Shown here in pieces: positions 17,505-27,184 of a stretch of 64,000 nucleotides of DNA. The notes under the pieces are model-generated. The model was not told the origin of the DNA. It saw nothing but the letters and a program-made list of their open reading frames with translations, and searched no databases. Origin of the DNA: JANQOH01 sp965242575 (GTDB taxonomy: Bacteria > Pseudomonadota > Alphaproteobacteria > UBA7887); the NCBI GenBank assembly GCA_965242575.1, contig OZ251461.1, positions 1,736,001 to 1,800,000 of the forward strand, in the 5' to 3' direction. A program made the position numbers and the translations under genes. Every line of letters begins with the position of its first letter. Position 1 is the first letter of the stretch.

Positions 17505-18881
17505 ATGAGAGCGAACATCCACCGGGCGGCGGTCCTCGCGGCGGCGCTCGCCGCGGCGGCGGGCGCGGCGGGCGCGCAGCCGCTGGAGGAGGCGCTGGCC
17601 CAGGCCTACGCCACCAATCCGCGCCTGCTCGCCGAACGCGCGGCGCTGCGCGCCCTCGACGAGGACGTCGCCGGCGCCGTTTCCGGCTGGCGGCCGACCG
17701 TCGAGGTCAGGGCGAGCGCCGGCGCGCGGCAACTGACCAACGAGGGCGGCTTCCCCGGCGGCCCCGCGATGGTCAACCGGAGCGACACGATCCCTCTCTC
17801 GGCCCGGTTGGAAATCTCGCAGCCGCTCTACCCTTTCGGCGCCACGGTGGCGGCGACCGAGGCGGCGCGGGAGCGCGTCCTCGCCGGGCGCGCCGGCCTC
17901 GTCGACGTCGAGCAGGGGATCCTCGCCGACGCGGCGACCGCCTATGTGACGGTGGTCCGCGACCAGTCGGTCGTCGATCTCAACATCAACAACCTGGAGG
18001 TGCTGGAGCGGCAGTTGCAGGCGACGCGCGACCGCTTCCACGTAGGCGAGGTGACGCGGACCGACGTATCGCAGGCGGAGGCGCGGGTGGCGGACGCGAT
18101 GGCGTCGCTCGTCGCCGCCGACGGCAATCTCGAAGTGGCGCGCGCGGCCTATGAGAGGCTGGTCGGCGCCCCGCCCGGAACGCTGGCCTTCCCCGACATG
18201 GCGATGTTCGCGCCGCCGGGGTCCGCCGAGTCCGCCGAGGCGCTCGCGATGGAGCGCAACCCGGCGATCCTGCGCGCCCAGGCGCTGGAGCGGGCGGCCG
18301 GCCACGACCGCGAGCTCGCCGGCAAGCGGCTGCTGCCGCGGGTGACGCTCGACGCGGCGGCGCGGCGCGACTGGGAGCAGAGCCAGTTCTCCGCCGAGTC
18401 CGAGAGCGCGGAGGTGTTCGCCAACGTGACCGTGCCGCTCTACCAGACCGGCGAGGAATATGCGCGCATCCGCCGCCTGCGGCAGGTGGAGGCGCAGCGC
18501 GCGCGCGAGCGCGACACGGCGCGCCGGGCGGCGCGCGCGGCGGTCGCGCGGCGCTGGGAGCAGCTGCTGACGGCGCGGGCGCGGGTGAGCGCCTTCCAGG
18601 CGTCGGTGGAGGCCAACGCCATCGCGCTGGAGGGCGTGGAGCAGGAGGCCGAGGTCGGCGCGCGCACCGTCCTCGACGTGCTCGACGCCGAGCAGGAGAT
18701 GTTCGAGGCGCGGGTCAACCTGGTGCGCGCCGAGGCCGACGCGGCGATCGCCACCTTCCAACTCCTGCGCGAGGCCGGCGGCATGACCGCCGGCGCGCTC
18801 GGCCTGCCGGTCGCGATCTACGACCCGGTGGCGCATTACGACGCGGCGCGCGGCAAATGGTTCGGCGTGGGAGGCGAGTGA
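17505..18881 (+). CDS. tolC: TolC family outer-membrane efflux protein
   Basis: 458 residues. The N-terminal Sec signal peptide (hydrophobic through AAAAGAAGA, cleavage near AQP) is followed by two outer-membrane efflux repeats. Recognisable pieces are LEEALAQAYATNP, LEISQPLYPFG and, late in the protein, VGARTVLDVLDAEQEMFEARV, a signature of the alphaproteobacterial TolC group. It forms the trimeric exit duct for type I secretion and RND pumps. No partner pump lies in the window. ATG 17505; the PopZ-like gene follows 7 bases after the stop. Confidence 0.93.
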   Translation: MRANIHRAAVLAAALAAAAGAAGAQPLEEALAQAYATNPRLLAERAALRALDEDVAGAVSGWRPTVEVRASAGARQLTNEGGFPGGPAMVNRSDTIPLSARLEISQPLYPFGATVAATEAARERVLAGRAGLVDVEQGILADAATAYVTVVRDQSVVDLNINNLEVLERQLQATRDRFHVGEVTRTDVSQAEARVADAMASLVAADGNLEVARAAYERLVGAPPGTLAFPDMAMFAPPGSAESAEALAMERNPAILRAQALERAAGHDRELAGKRLLPRVTLDAAARRDWEQSQFSAESESAEVFANVTVPLYQTGEEYARIRRLRQVEAQRARERDTARRAARAAVARRWEQLLTARARVSAFQASVEANAIALEGVEQEAEVGARTVLDVLDAEQEMFEARVNLVRAEADAAIATFQLLREAGGMTAGALGLPVAIYDPVAHYDAARGKWFGVGGE

Positions 18882-18888
18882 CCGCGCC

Positions 18889-19335
18889 ATGCCGGAGGAT
18901 CGGAAAGACGACCGGAAGGACGGCCCCGGCGACGGGCGGGAGCGGCCGATGGCCGAGGCGCTTACGGAGATCCGCCGGCTGGTGTCGGCCGGCGGCCCCG
19001 CCGGCGAAGGGTTGACCCCCGACCGGCCCGGCGCGCGCCCCGCGCCCGACTCGCCGCCGCCGCCCCCGCCCGGCGCCGCCGCGCCGGCGGAGAACGGCCC
19101 GATGGAGGACGGAATCCTGTCGGCGGAGGCCCGGCGCGCCGCCGCGCGCGCCCTGGGCGACCTCCCCGCGCCGGAGGCGGCGCCGGCCGATGGCGGGCGG
19201 ACGATCGAGAGTCTGGCCGCCGAACTGATGAAGCCCATGCTGCGCGAGTGGCTCGACGCCAACCTGCCGGAGATCGTCGAGGATGCGGTGCGGGCCGAGG
19301 TGCGGCGCCTCGCCCGGCGCCGCGCCCGGCCCTGA
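18889..19335 (+). CDS. PopZ-like DUF2497 protein
   Basis: 148 residues. An acidic, charged N terminus, a proline-rich disordered middle (residues ~50-70) and a conserved C-terminal helix with ESLAAELMKPMLREWLDANL and PEIVEDAVRAEVRR. This is the PopZ/DUF2497 arrangement found across Alphaproteobacteria; PopZ forms a polar matrix that anchors chromosomes and recruits cell-cycle proteins. The protein is within the usual length range. It sits between tolC and valS, a common alphaproteobacterial neighbourhood. Confidence 0.85.
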   Translation: MPEDRKDDRKDGPGDGRERPMAEALTEIRRLVSAGGPAGEGLTPDRPGARPAPDSPPPPPPGAAAPAENGPMEDGILSAEARRAAARALGDLPAPEAAPADGGRTIESLAAELMKPMLREWLDANLPEIVEDAVRAEVRRLARRRARP

Positions 19336-19358
19336 CCCCGCCCGCTCCCCGGCGGCCC

Positions 19359-22043
<2,685 letters not shown>

Positions 22044-22139
22044 CCCGGATATTTCCGCCCCGCTTCGCGCGGGTCGGCCGGGACGTCGGCGCTCCCCGGG
22101 GCGGCTCCTGCCGTTTCGTGCTCCGCGCGGCGCGGTCGG

Positions 22140-22508
22140 CTATTCGCAGCCGGCGGAGCCGGCGGTGCTCAGCGTTCCGGCGCTGCTGGCGCAACTCGGG
22201 GCGCAGCCCACCGTGCTCGCGCTGCCGACGCTGCCCGCCGACGAAGCGCGCACGCCGCCATGCACCGCAGCGAGGGTCTCGTCCCCCAGAACCGCGTTCG
22301 GGTCGGGCGGGAGGACGAAATGCACCCTGTCCGCGCCGTTCGCGCGCACCCGCACGTCCACGCCCGCCGGCAGCTCCAGACCCTTCTCGGCCAGGGCCCG
22401 CCGCGGGTCGGACTCGAAAAGCGCGCGGTAGGCGGGGTCGTTCTCCCAGGCGTCGCCGATGGCGCGATAGACGCCCTCGTCGATGTCGCCGCGCGTCGTC
22501 GTCGTCAT
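22140..22508 (-). CDS. NHLP-type RiPP precursor peptide A
   Basis: 122 residues. Residues ~10-85 match the nitrile-hydratase-type leader (NHLP): AWENDPAYRALFESDPRRAL, GLELPAGVDVRV, VHFVLPPDPN, LGDETLAAVHGG. A Gly-Gly at 84-85 is the expected cleavage site. The 37-residue core is made almost wholly of Gly, Ala, Ser, Thr, Val and Cys, with three cysteines (about 102, 106 and 121) and many Ser/Thr suited to dehydration or thioether formation. The ribosome site GGGAGG lies seven bases before ATG 22508. It follows precursor B by 60 bases. No maturase, protease or transporter is nearby. It could be an orphan proteusin- or lanthipeptide-type precursor; the modification is unknown. Confidence 0.82.
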   Translation of the reverse strand: MTTTTRGDIDEGVYRAIGDAWENDPAYRALFESDPRRALAEKGLELPAGVDVRVRANGADRVHFVLPPDPNAVLGDETLAAVHGGVRASSAGSVGSASTVGCAPSCASSAGTLSTAGSAGCE

Positions 22509-22568
22509 GGGGCGCCTCCCTTCGAAGGCCGCGGCGCGAGGAGCCCGGGCGGGGGCCGGCGCCGCGGC

Positions 22569-22955
22569 CTAGGATGCGGAGCCGGCGGTGCCGACGGAGC
22601 CGATCGACCCCGCGGAGCCGAAGCAACTGGGGGTGGTGCTGACGGTTCCGACCGATCCCACGCTGGCCGCCGTCCCGACGGTCGATCCGCCCGCCACCCG
22701 GCCCAGCGTCTCGTCGCCCAGCGTTCCGTTGGGGTCGAAGGGAAGCGGCAGGTGGAACACCTCGTCGGTGTTCGCGACGAACCGGGTTTCGACGCCGGGC
22801 GGCAGGGCGAGTCCCAGCTCGGCGACTTCCCCGGCCGCGTCGCCGGATTCGAGGCGGGCGCGCAGCTCGGGATCGCCGCGGTAACGCTCCGCCAGTTCCT
22901 CGAAACGCGCCCAATCGACGCCTTCCGGCGCCGGCCATTGCGAGGGTGCGGTCAT
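22569..22955 (-). CDS. NHLP-type RiPP precursor peptide B
   Basis: 128 residues. The leader (residues ~12-90) parallels precursor A: ELAERYRGDPELRARLESGD, ELGLALPPGVETRFVAN, VFHLPLPFDPNGTLGDETL, then RVAGG with Gly-Gly at 89-90. The 38-residue core repeats short [S/T]-x-G units (STVGTAASVGSVGTVS) around a single Cys near 101 and ends GTAGSAS. The ribosome site GAGGAG precedes ATG 22955. This is the first precursor in the transcription unit; a promoter lies about 250 bases upstream. Leader relatedness to A with diverged cores is typical of RiPP precursor families. Confidence 0.82.
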   Translation of the reverse strand: MTAPSQWPAPEGVDWARFEELAERYRGDPELRARLESGDAAGEVAELGLALPPGVETRFVANTDEVFHLPLPFDPNGTLGDETLGRVAGGSTVGTAASVGSVGTVSTTPSCFGSAGSIGSVGTAGSAS

Positions 22956-22956
22956 T

Positions 22957-23139
22957 TCAGAGTGTCTCCTCTATCGGGAGTTTCCAACGGAGGAATTCGC
23001 CCGGGGCGGAACCCTGTGGGTTGCCGCTCTCCGGCGGGAATTCCACGGCGCGCGCCTCGCCCCGTCGATGCAGGGGCGCGTTCGCGGGCGCCGGCGGGAG
23101 CGGCCTTCTCGCCGATACGACGCTCGGTCGGCGCGACAT
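22957..23139 (-). CDS. Possible 60-residue leader ORF before the RiPP precursors
   Basis: ATG 23139 (MSRRPSVVSARRPL...) to TGA 22957-22959, ending RWKLPIEETL. The stop lies one base before the precursor B ATG, so translation of this frame could couple to precursor B. Its composition (Arg- and Pro-rich) is what any open frame here would give, and I recognise no family. It may be chance. Confidence 0.22.
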   Translation of the reverse strand: MSRRPSVVSARRPLPPAPANAPLHRRGEARAVEFPPESGNPQGSAPGEFLRWKLPIEETL

Positions 23140-23209
23140 GTCGGATACATGGTCCGGCGCTCCCGACTCTTTGGAGCCGCCCCTTTCAGAGCGCCCCAAG
23201 TCAATCGGA

Positions 23210-23238
23210 CATATAACATGCGAACGCCGGTTTGTCAA
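23210..23238 (-). promoter_or_regulatory. Sigma-70-type promoter for the RiPP precursor operon
   Basis: On the minus strand, TTGACA (23238-23233), a 17-base spacer, then TATATG (23215-23210). The -35 is a perfect consensus and the spacing is optimal, which is notable in such GC-rich DNA. Predicted transcription starts near 23203. Confidence 0.6.
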
Positions 23239-23338
23239 CCCCTCTTTCGGAATCGGGGCTGCGCGCCGCCGTTTCGCGCGGAGCGGCGCGCCCGGTTGTC
23301 CGGCGGCCGTGTCCGCGTCCAGGGCCTTCGCGAACCCG

Positions 23339-24583
23339 CTACCCCGGCTCCTCCGCCTTCTCCAGGATCGCCCGCAGCAGGACCTCGGCGCCGGCGGCGG
23401 CGTGTTCGGGCGACGCCCATTCGGATTCGTTGTGGCTGACCCCGCCGCGGCAGGGGATGAACGCCATCGCGGTCGGGCAGACCGCCGCCAGCGGCCCGGC
23501 GTCGTGGCCGGCGCCGGAGGCGATGCGCCGCGCCGCCAGGCCGAGCGACGCGGCGGCGCGCTCCACCGCGGCGATGCAGCCGGGGTCGAACGCCGTCGGC
23601 GGGGCATGCCAGATCTCCTCCAGGCGCATGTCCAGCCCGGTCTCGCGCCGCGCCGCGGCGACGGCGGCGCGCAGCTCCCCGGCCATCGCCGCCAGCGCGT
23701 CCGCGTCCGGATGGCGCAGGTCGATGGCGAGTTCGGCGCGGCCCGGAATCGTGTTGCGCGCGTTGGGGCGGACGCGGAGCGCGCCGACGGTGCCGCGCCC
23801 GCGCCCGTCGGCGCGGCCGCGGGCCATGCGCTCCACCGCCGCGACGACGCGCGCGGCGCCCGCCAGCGCGTCGCGGCGCGCGCCCATCGGAACCGTCCCG
23901 GCGTGGCCCTCCACGCCCTCGACGACGCAATCGAACCAGCGGATGCCCTGGATTCCGGTCACCGCGCCGATGACCGCGCCCTCCGCCTCGAGTATCGGCC
24001 CCTGCTCGATATGGGCCTCGAAATAGGCGTGGAAGGGGCGCCCGCCCGGCGGCGCGGGGCCGGCGGCGCCGATGGCCGCGAGCGCCTCGGCGACCGTCGC
24101 CGCGCCGCCCTCCTCGACCGTCGCCAGCGCGTCCTCCAGCGGCAGCGCGCCGGCGTGGACGGCGGAGCCCATCATCGCCGGCGGCCAGCGCGCGCCCTCC
24201 TCATTGGTCCACGACACCGCCTCGACGGGGCGGCGCGTCGTCGCTCCCGCGTCGTTCAACGCCCGCGCCGCCTCCAGCGCGGCGAGGACGCCGTAGGCGC
24301 CGTCGAACCGCCCGCCCGCCGGCTGGCTGTCGAGATGGCTGCCGGCGACCACGGGCGCGAGGCCGTCCTCGCGCCCGGCGCGGCGCGCGAACAGGTTGCC
24401 GATGCGGTCCGCCGCAACGGCGCAGCCGGCCTCTTCGGCCCAGCGCGCGAACAGGGCGCGGGCGCGGCGGTCCTCCCCGGTCAGCGCCAGCCGGCGGACG
24501 CCGCCGGCGGGTGTCGCGCCGATCTCCGCCATCTCCATCAGCGACCGCCACAGGCGGCCGCCGTCGATCCGGGGGGCGGTCAA
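23339..24583 (-). CDS. M20 family Zn-dependent amidohydrolase (N-carbamoyl amino acid / allantoate type)
   Basis: 414 residues. The start is TTG 24583, which overlaps the amidase TGA; the family N terminus IDGGRLWRSLMEMAEIGAT supports it. Metal-binding segments are GSHLDSQPAGGRFDGAYGV and SWTNEEGARWPPAMMGS, with AHIEQGP and GVEGHAGTVPMGARRDA in the dimerisation region and SGAGHDAG and IPCRGGVSHNESEW near the end. Members hydrolyse N-carbamoyl amino acids, ureidoglycolate or allantoate; sequence alone does not decide the substrate. Coupling with the amidase suggests stepwise amide breakdown. Confidence 0.88.
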   Translation of the reverse strand: MTAPRIDGGRLWRSLMEMAEIGATPAGGVRRLALTGEDRRARALFARWAEEAGCAVAADRIGNLFARRAGREDGLAPVVAGSHLDSQPAGGRFDGAYGVLAALEAARALNDAGATTRRPVEAVSWTNEEGARWPPAMMGSAVHAGALPLEDALATVEEGGAATVAEALAAIGAAGPAPPGGRPFHAYFEAHIEQGPILEAEGAVIGAVTGIQGIRWFDCVVEGVEGHAGTVPMGARRDALAGAARVVAAVERMARGRADGRGRGTVGALRVRPNARNTIPGRAELAIDLRHPDADALAAMAGELRAAVAAARRETGLDMRLEEIWHAPPTAFDPGCIAAVERAAASLGLAARRIASGAGHDAGPLAAVCPTAMAFIPCRGGVSHNESEWASPEHAAAGAEVLLRAILEKAEEPG

Positions 24584-25983
24584 TCCAGCCGCGGGCGCGC
24601 GGGCGGAGACGCCTTCTCGAAGGCGCGGCACGCGCGCAGCACCGCCGCGTCGCCGTAGAGCGGCCCGACGACCTGCAAGCCCACGGGAAGCCCGCCGGCG
24701 GCGCCGCAGGGGATCGACGCGGCGGGGTTGCGGGCCAGGTTGACGGGGTAGGTGAAGGGGATCCAGCCCAGCGGATCGTCCGCCCAGGATTCGTCCGGCA
24801 GGTCCACGCCGGCGGCGAAGGCGGTCAACGGCATGGTCGGCGACAGCACCAGGTCGAAACGTCGGAACATCGCGGCGAGGGCCGCGCCGCATGCGGCGCG
24901 GCGGGTTTCCGCCCGCTTCACCGCCGGCCCGTCCAGCGCCCGCCCCGCCGCGGCGAGGCGGCGCAGGGAGGGCTCCAGCAGGGATTCCTTCCCGGGTCCC
25001 AGGTCCTCGGCCAGCTGCGCCGCGCCGGCGCTCCAATGGGTCGCGAACACCGGTCCGGGGTCGTGCGGCCAGTCCGGGTCGGCCTCCTCGACGACGGCGC
25101 CGAGTTCGGCGAAGCGCCGCGCGGCGGCGGCGCACGCCTCCTCGACCTCCGCGTCGAGCCGCGCGCCGGCGCGGCCGAAGGCGCGGCTCCACGCCACCCG
25201 CCATCCGTCGAGCGGAAGGTCCAGCGCGGCGGCGTAATCGGCGCCGTCGGGCGGGAGCGCGAACCAGTCGCGCGGGTCGGGTTCGGCCATGACGGCCAGC
25301 ATCGCCGCGGCGTCGGCGACGGTCCGCGCCATCGGCCCCGCATGCGACAGCGTCCCGTAGGGGCTGGCGGGCCAGGCGGGAACCCGGCCGAAAGTGGGCT
25401 TGATCCCGAACACGCCGCAGAACGCCGCCGGGATGCGGATCGAGCCGCCGCCGTCCGTGCCGATGGCGAGCGGCCCCAGGCCGGCGGCGAGCGCCGCGCC
25501 CGCGCCGCCCGACGAGCCGCCGGGGGTCTTCTCCGTATCCCACGGGTTGCGGGTCACGCCGGAGAGCGCGCTGTGGGTGACTCCCTTGTGGCCGAATTCG
25601 GGGGTGGCGGTCTTGCCGAGCAGCACCGCGCCGTGTTCGCGCAGCCGCGCGACGGCGGGGGCGTCGTCGGTCCACGGCCCGGCCGGGTCGACCGCGCGCG
25701 AGCCGCGCAGGGTCGGCCAGCCCGCCGCAAGCGCCAGGTCCTTCACCGACACGGGAACGCCGTCGAGGCGGCCCTGCGGCGCGCCGTCCGCCCAGCGCGC
25801 CTCGGAGTCGCGCGCCTGTGCGCGCGTCCGCTCGGGGTCGAGATGGACGAAGGCGTTGAGCGCGGGTTGCAGGCGGTCGATGCGCGCCAGCAGGGCGTCG
25901 ACGGCCTCGACGGGCGAGAGCGACCGGTCGCGGTAGCGCGCCAGCAGCTCCGCCGCGGTCATCCAGGCGATGTCGTCGGTCAC
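24580..25983 (-). CDS. Amidase (amidase-signature family)
   Basis: 467 residues from GTG 25983 (GTGACCGACGAC), with AAGGAGGA upstream. The Ser-cisSer-Lys triad is visible: the catalytic Lys in VPVSVKDLALAAG, the amidase signature GGSSGGAGAALAAGLGPLAIGTDGGGSIRIPAAF, covered here by GGSSGGAGAALA and GTDGGGSIRIP, with both serines. FGIKPTFGRVP follows. It hydrolyses a carboxamide to acid and ammonia in the cytoplasm. It resembles GatA but lacks gatB/gatC neighbours, so it is more likely a catabolic amidase acting with the downstream M20 hydrolase. Confidence 0.9.
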   Translation of the reverse strand: MTDDIAWMTAAELLARYRDRSLSPVEAVDALLARIDRLQPALNAFVHLDPERTRAQARDSEARWADGAPQGRLDGVPVSVKDLALAAGWPTLRGSRAVDPAGPWTDDAPAVARLREHGAVLLGKTATPEFGHKGVTHSALSGVTRNPWDTEKTPGGSSGGAGAALAAGLGPLAIGTDGGGSIRIPAAFCGVFGIKPTFGRVPAWPASPYGTLSHAGPMARTVADAAAMLAVMAEPDPRDWFALPPDGADYAAALDLPLDGWRVAWSRAFGRAGARLDAEVEEACAAAARRFAELGAVVEEADPDWPHDPGPVFATHWSAGAAQLAEDLGPGKESLLEPSLRRLAAAGRALDGPAVKRAETRRAACGAALAAMFRRFDLVLSPTMPLTAFAAGVDLPDESWADDPLGWIPFTYPVNLARNPAASIPCGAAGGLPVGLQVVGPLYGDAAVLRACRAFEKASPPARPRLD

Positions 25984-26078
25984 GCGGTCCTCCTTCGGGC
26001 GCGGCGGCCCCTCGCGTTGACAAGCCCGCCGCCCGCGGGCTTCGTTGCCCGCCGAACCCGCTTCCTGGGAGGAAGGCC

Positions 26079-26399
26079 ATGAGCAAATACGTCGAAATGC
26101 GCGCCTACCGGCTCAAGCCCGGCGGGCACGCGGAGTGGTACGAGCATTACGCCAGGCACGGCATGGAGGCGCAGAAGCGCATCCTCGGCGACATGGTGGG
26201 ATACTACCACACCGAGCACGGGCCGTTGAACCGGATCGTCCACATGTGGGGCTACGACAGCCTCGACGACCGCGTCGAGCGGCGCGCGGCGCTGTTCCGG
26301 GACCCGCAGTGGCGGGAGTTCCTGCCCAAGGTCCGCCCGTTGCTGGAGACCATGGAGTCGCAGATCCTGGTCCCGGCGCCGTTCTTCGAGCGCAAGTGA
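26079..26399 (+). CDS. NIPSNAP family protein
   Basis: 106 residues, a single ferredoxin-like NIPSNAP domain: YVEMRAYRLKPGGHAEWY, then MVGYYHTEHGPLNRIVHMWGYDSLDDRVERRA and DPQWREFLPK. These small proteins are dimeric alpha-beta barrels; function is mostly unknown, and several sit in catabolic operons. GGAAGG-type ribosome site (GGGAGGAAGGCC) before ATG 26079. The stop overlaps the GTG of the next gene, so the two are likely co-translated. Confidence 0.88.
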   Translation: MSKYVEMRAYRLKPGGHAEWYEHYARHGMEAQKRILGDMVGYYHTEHGPLNRIVHMWGYDSLDDRVERRAALFRDPQWREFLPKVRPLLETMESQILVPAPFFERK

Positions 26400-27085
26400 C
26401 GCGGGCGGGGCCGGCGATGGCCGGGGGAGCCGAAGGAACGGTCGTCCTTCTGAGCAATCCGGACCGCTTCGCCGGCCCCGCGGCGCGCGCGGCGCTGGAG
26501 GCGGCCGGCGCGATCGTCGTGGCGGCCGAGGGCGCGCCGGAGGACGCGGCGGCGGCGGCGCTGGAGGCGCATGGGCGCATCGACGCGCTGGTGAGCAACG
26601 ACGCCTTCCCGGCGATCCGCGCGCCGCTGGCGGAGGCGTCGCTCGACGACCTGCGGGCGGGGCTGGAGGCGATGCTGGTCGCGCCTTTCGCGCTGGCGCG
26701 GGCCGTCGTCCCCGCCATGCGCGCGGCCGGCGGCGGGCGCATCGTCTTCGTCACTTCGGCGACTCCGCTGCGCGGCCTGCCGAACTACTCCATGTACGTA
26801 GCCGCGCGCGGCGGCGCCAACGCGCTGGCGGTGTCGCTGGCGAAGGAGCTGGGGCGCGACGGCGTCCGGGTCAACGCGGTGGCGCCGAACTACGTGGAGA
26901 ACCCGGACTACTTCCCGCCCGAACTCGTCGCCGACGCCGGCAAATTGGCGCGGGTGGTCAAGCCGATCCCGCTGGGCCGGCTCGGCAAGCCGGAGGAGCT
27001 GGGCGCCGTCATCGCCTTCCTCGCCTCGCCGGGCGCGGGCTACCTCACCGGGCAGGTGCTCCCCGTCGCCGGCGGCTGGGCGTGA
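26396..27085 (+). CDS. Halohydrin dehalogenase-like short-chain dehydrogenase
   Basis: 229 residues. The fold is SDR, but the N terminus lacks the Gly-rich cofactor motif (VVLLSNPDRFAGPAARAAL instead of TGxxxGxG). The catalytic set is Ser121 in FVTSATPLRG, Tyr134 and Arg138 in YVAARGG, that is Tyr-x3-Arg rather than Tyr-x3-Lys, and Ser-Tyr spacing 13. This is the Ser-Tyr-Arg triad of halohydrin dehalogenases such as HheC, which also share DALVSNDAF, VNAVAPNYVENPDYF and YLTGQV-like blocks. Those enzymes turn vicinal haloalcohols into epoxides and release halide. Start GTG 26396 overlaps the NIPSNAP stop; ATG 26417 is an alternative. Confidence 0.82.
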   Translation: MTRAGPAMAGGAEGTVVLLSNPDRFAGPAARAALEAAGAIVVAAEGAPEDAAAAALEAHGRIDALVSNDAFPAIRAPLAEASLDDLRAGLEAMLVAPFALARAVVPAMRAAGGGRIVFVTSATPLRGLPNYSMYVAARGGANALAVSLAKELGRDGVRVNAVAPNYVENPDYFPPELVADAGKLARVVKPIPLGRLGKPEELGAVIAFLASPGAGYLTGQVLPVAGGWA

Positions 27086-27184
27086 CGGCGGGCGGGCGCA
27101 TCCCGGCGGCGGCGAAATATCCCCTATCGACGCGGCGTGACGCCGGAGATCGACCGCGCGGCCCGGGAGGCGGCGGGAGAGCGG

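Larger units (their letters stand above)
22956..23338 (-). other. Leader region upstream of the RiPP precursors
   Basis: This 383-base stretch has no well-supported gene. It holds a strong promoter-like element at 23210-23238 reading toward the precursors, and a roughly 250-base untranslated leader. A 60-residue reading frame (ATG 23139 to stop 22957) fills much of the leader and ends one base before the precursor B start. I cannot tell whether it is translated. Confidence 0.5.

Noticed and set aside
22140..22955. Subunits of nitrile hydratase
   Set aside because: Only the leader-like domain is present; there is no metal-binding CxLCSC motif, and both proteins end in low-complexity cores after Gly-Gly.
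24580..25983. Amidase as GatA of the tRNA-dependent amidotransferase
   Set aside because: No gatB or gatC nearby, and it is coupled to an M20 amidohydrolase, which fits a catabolic role better.
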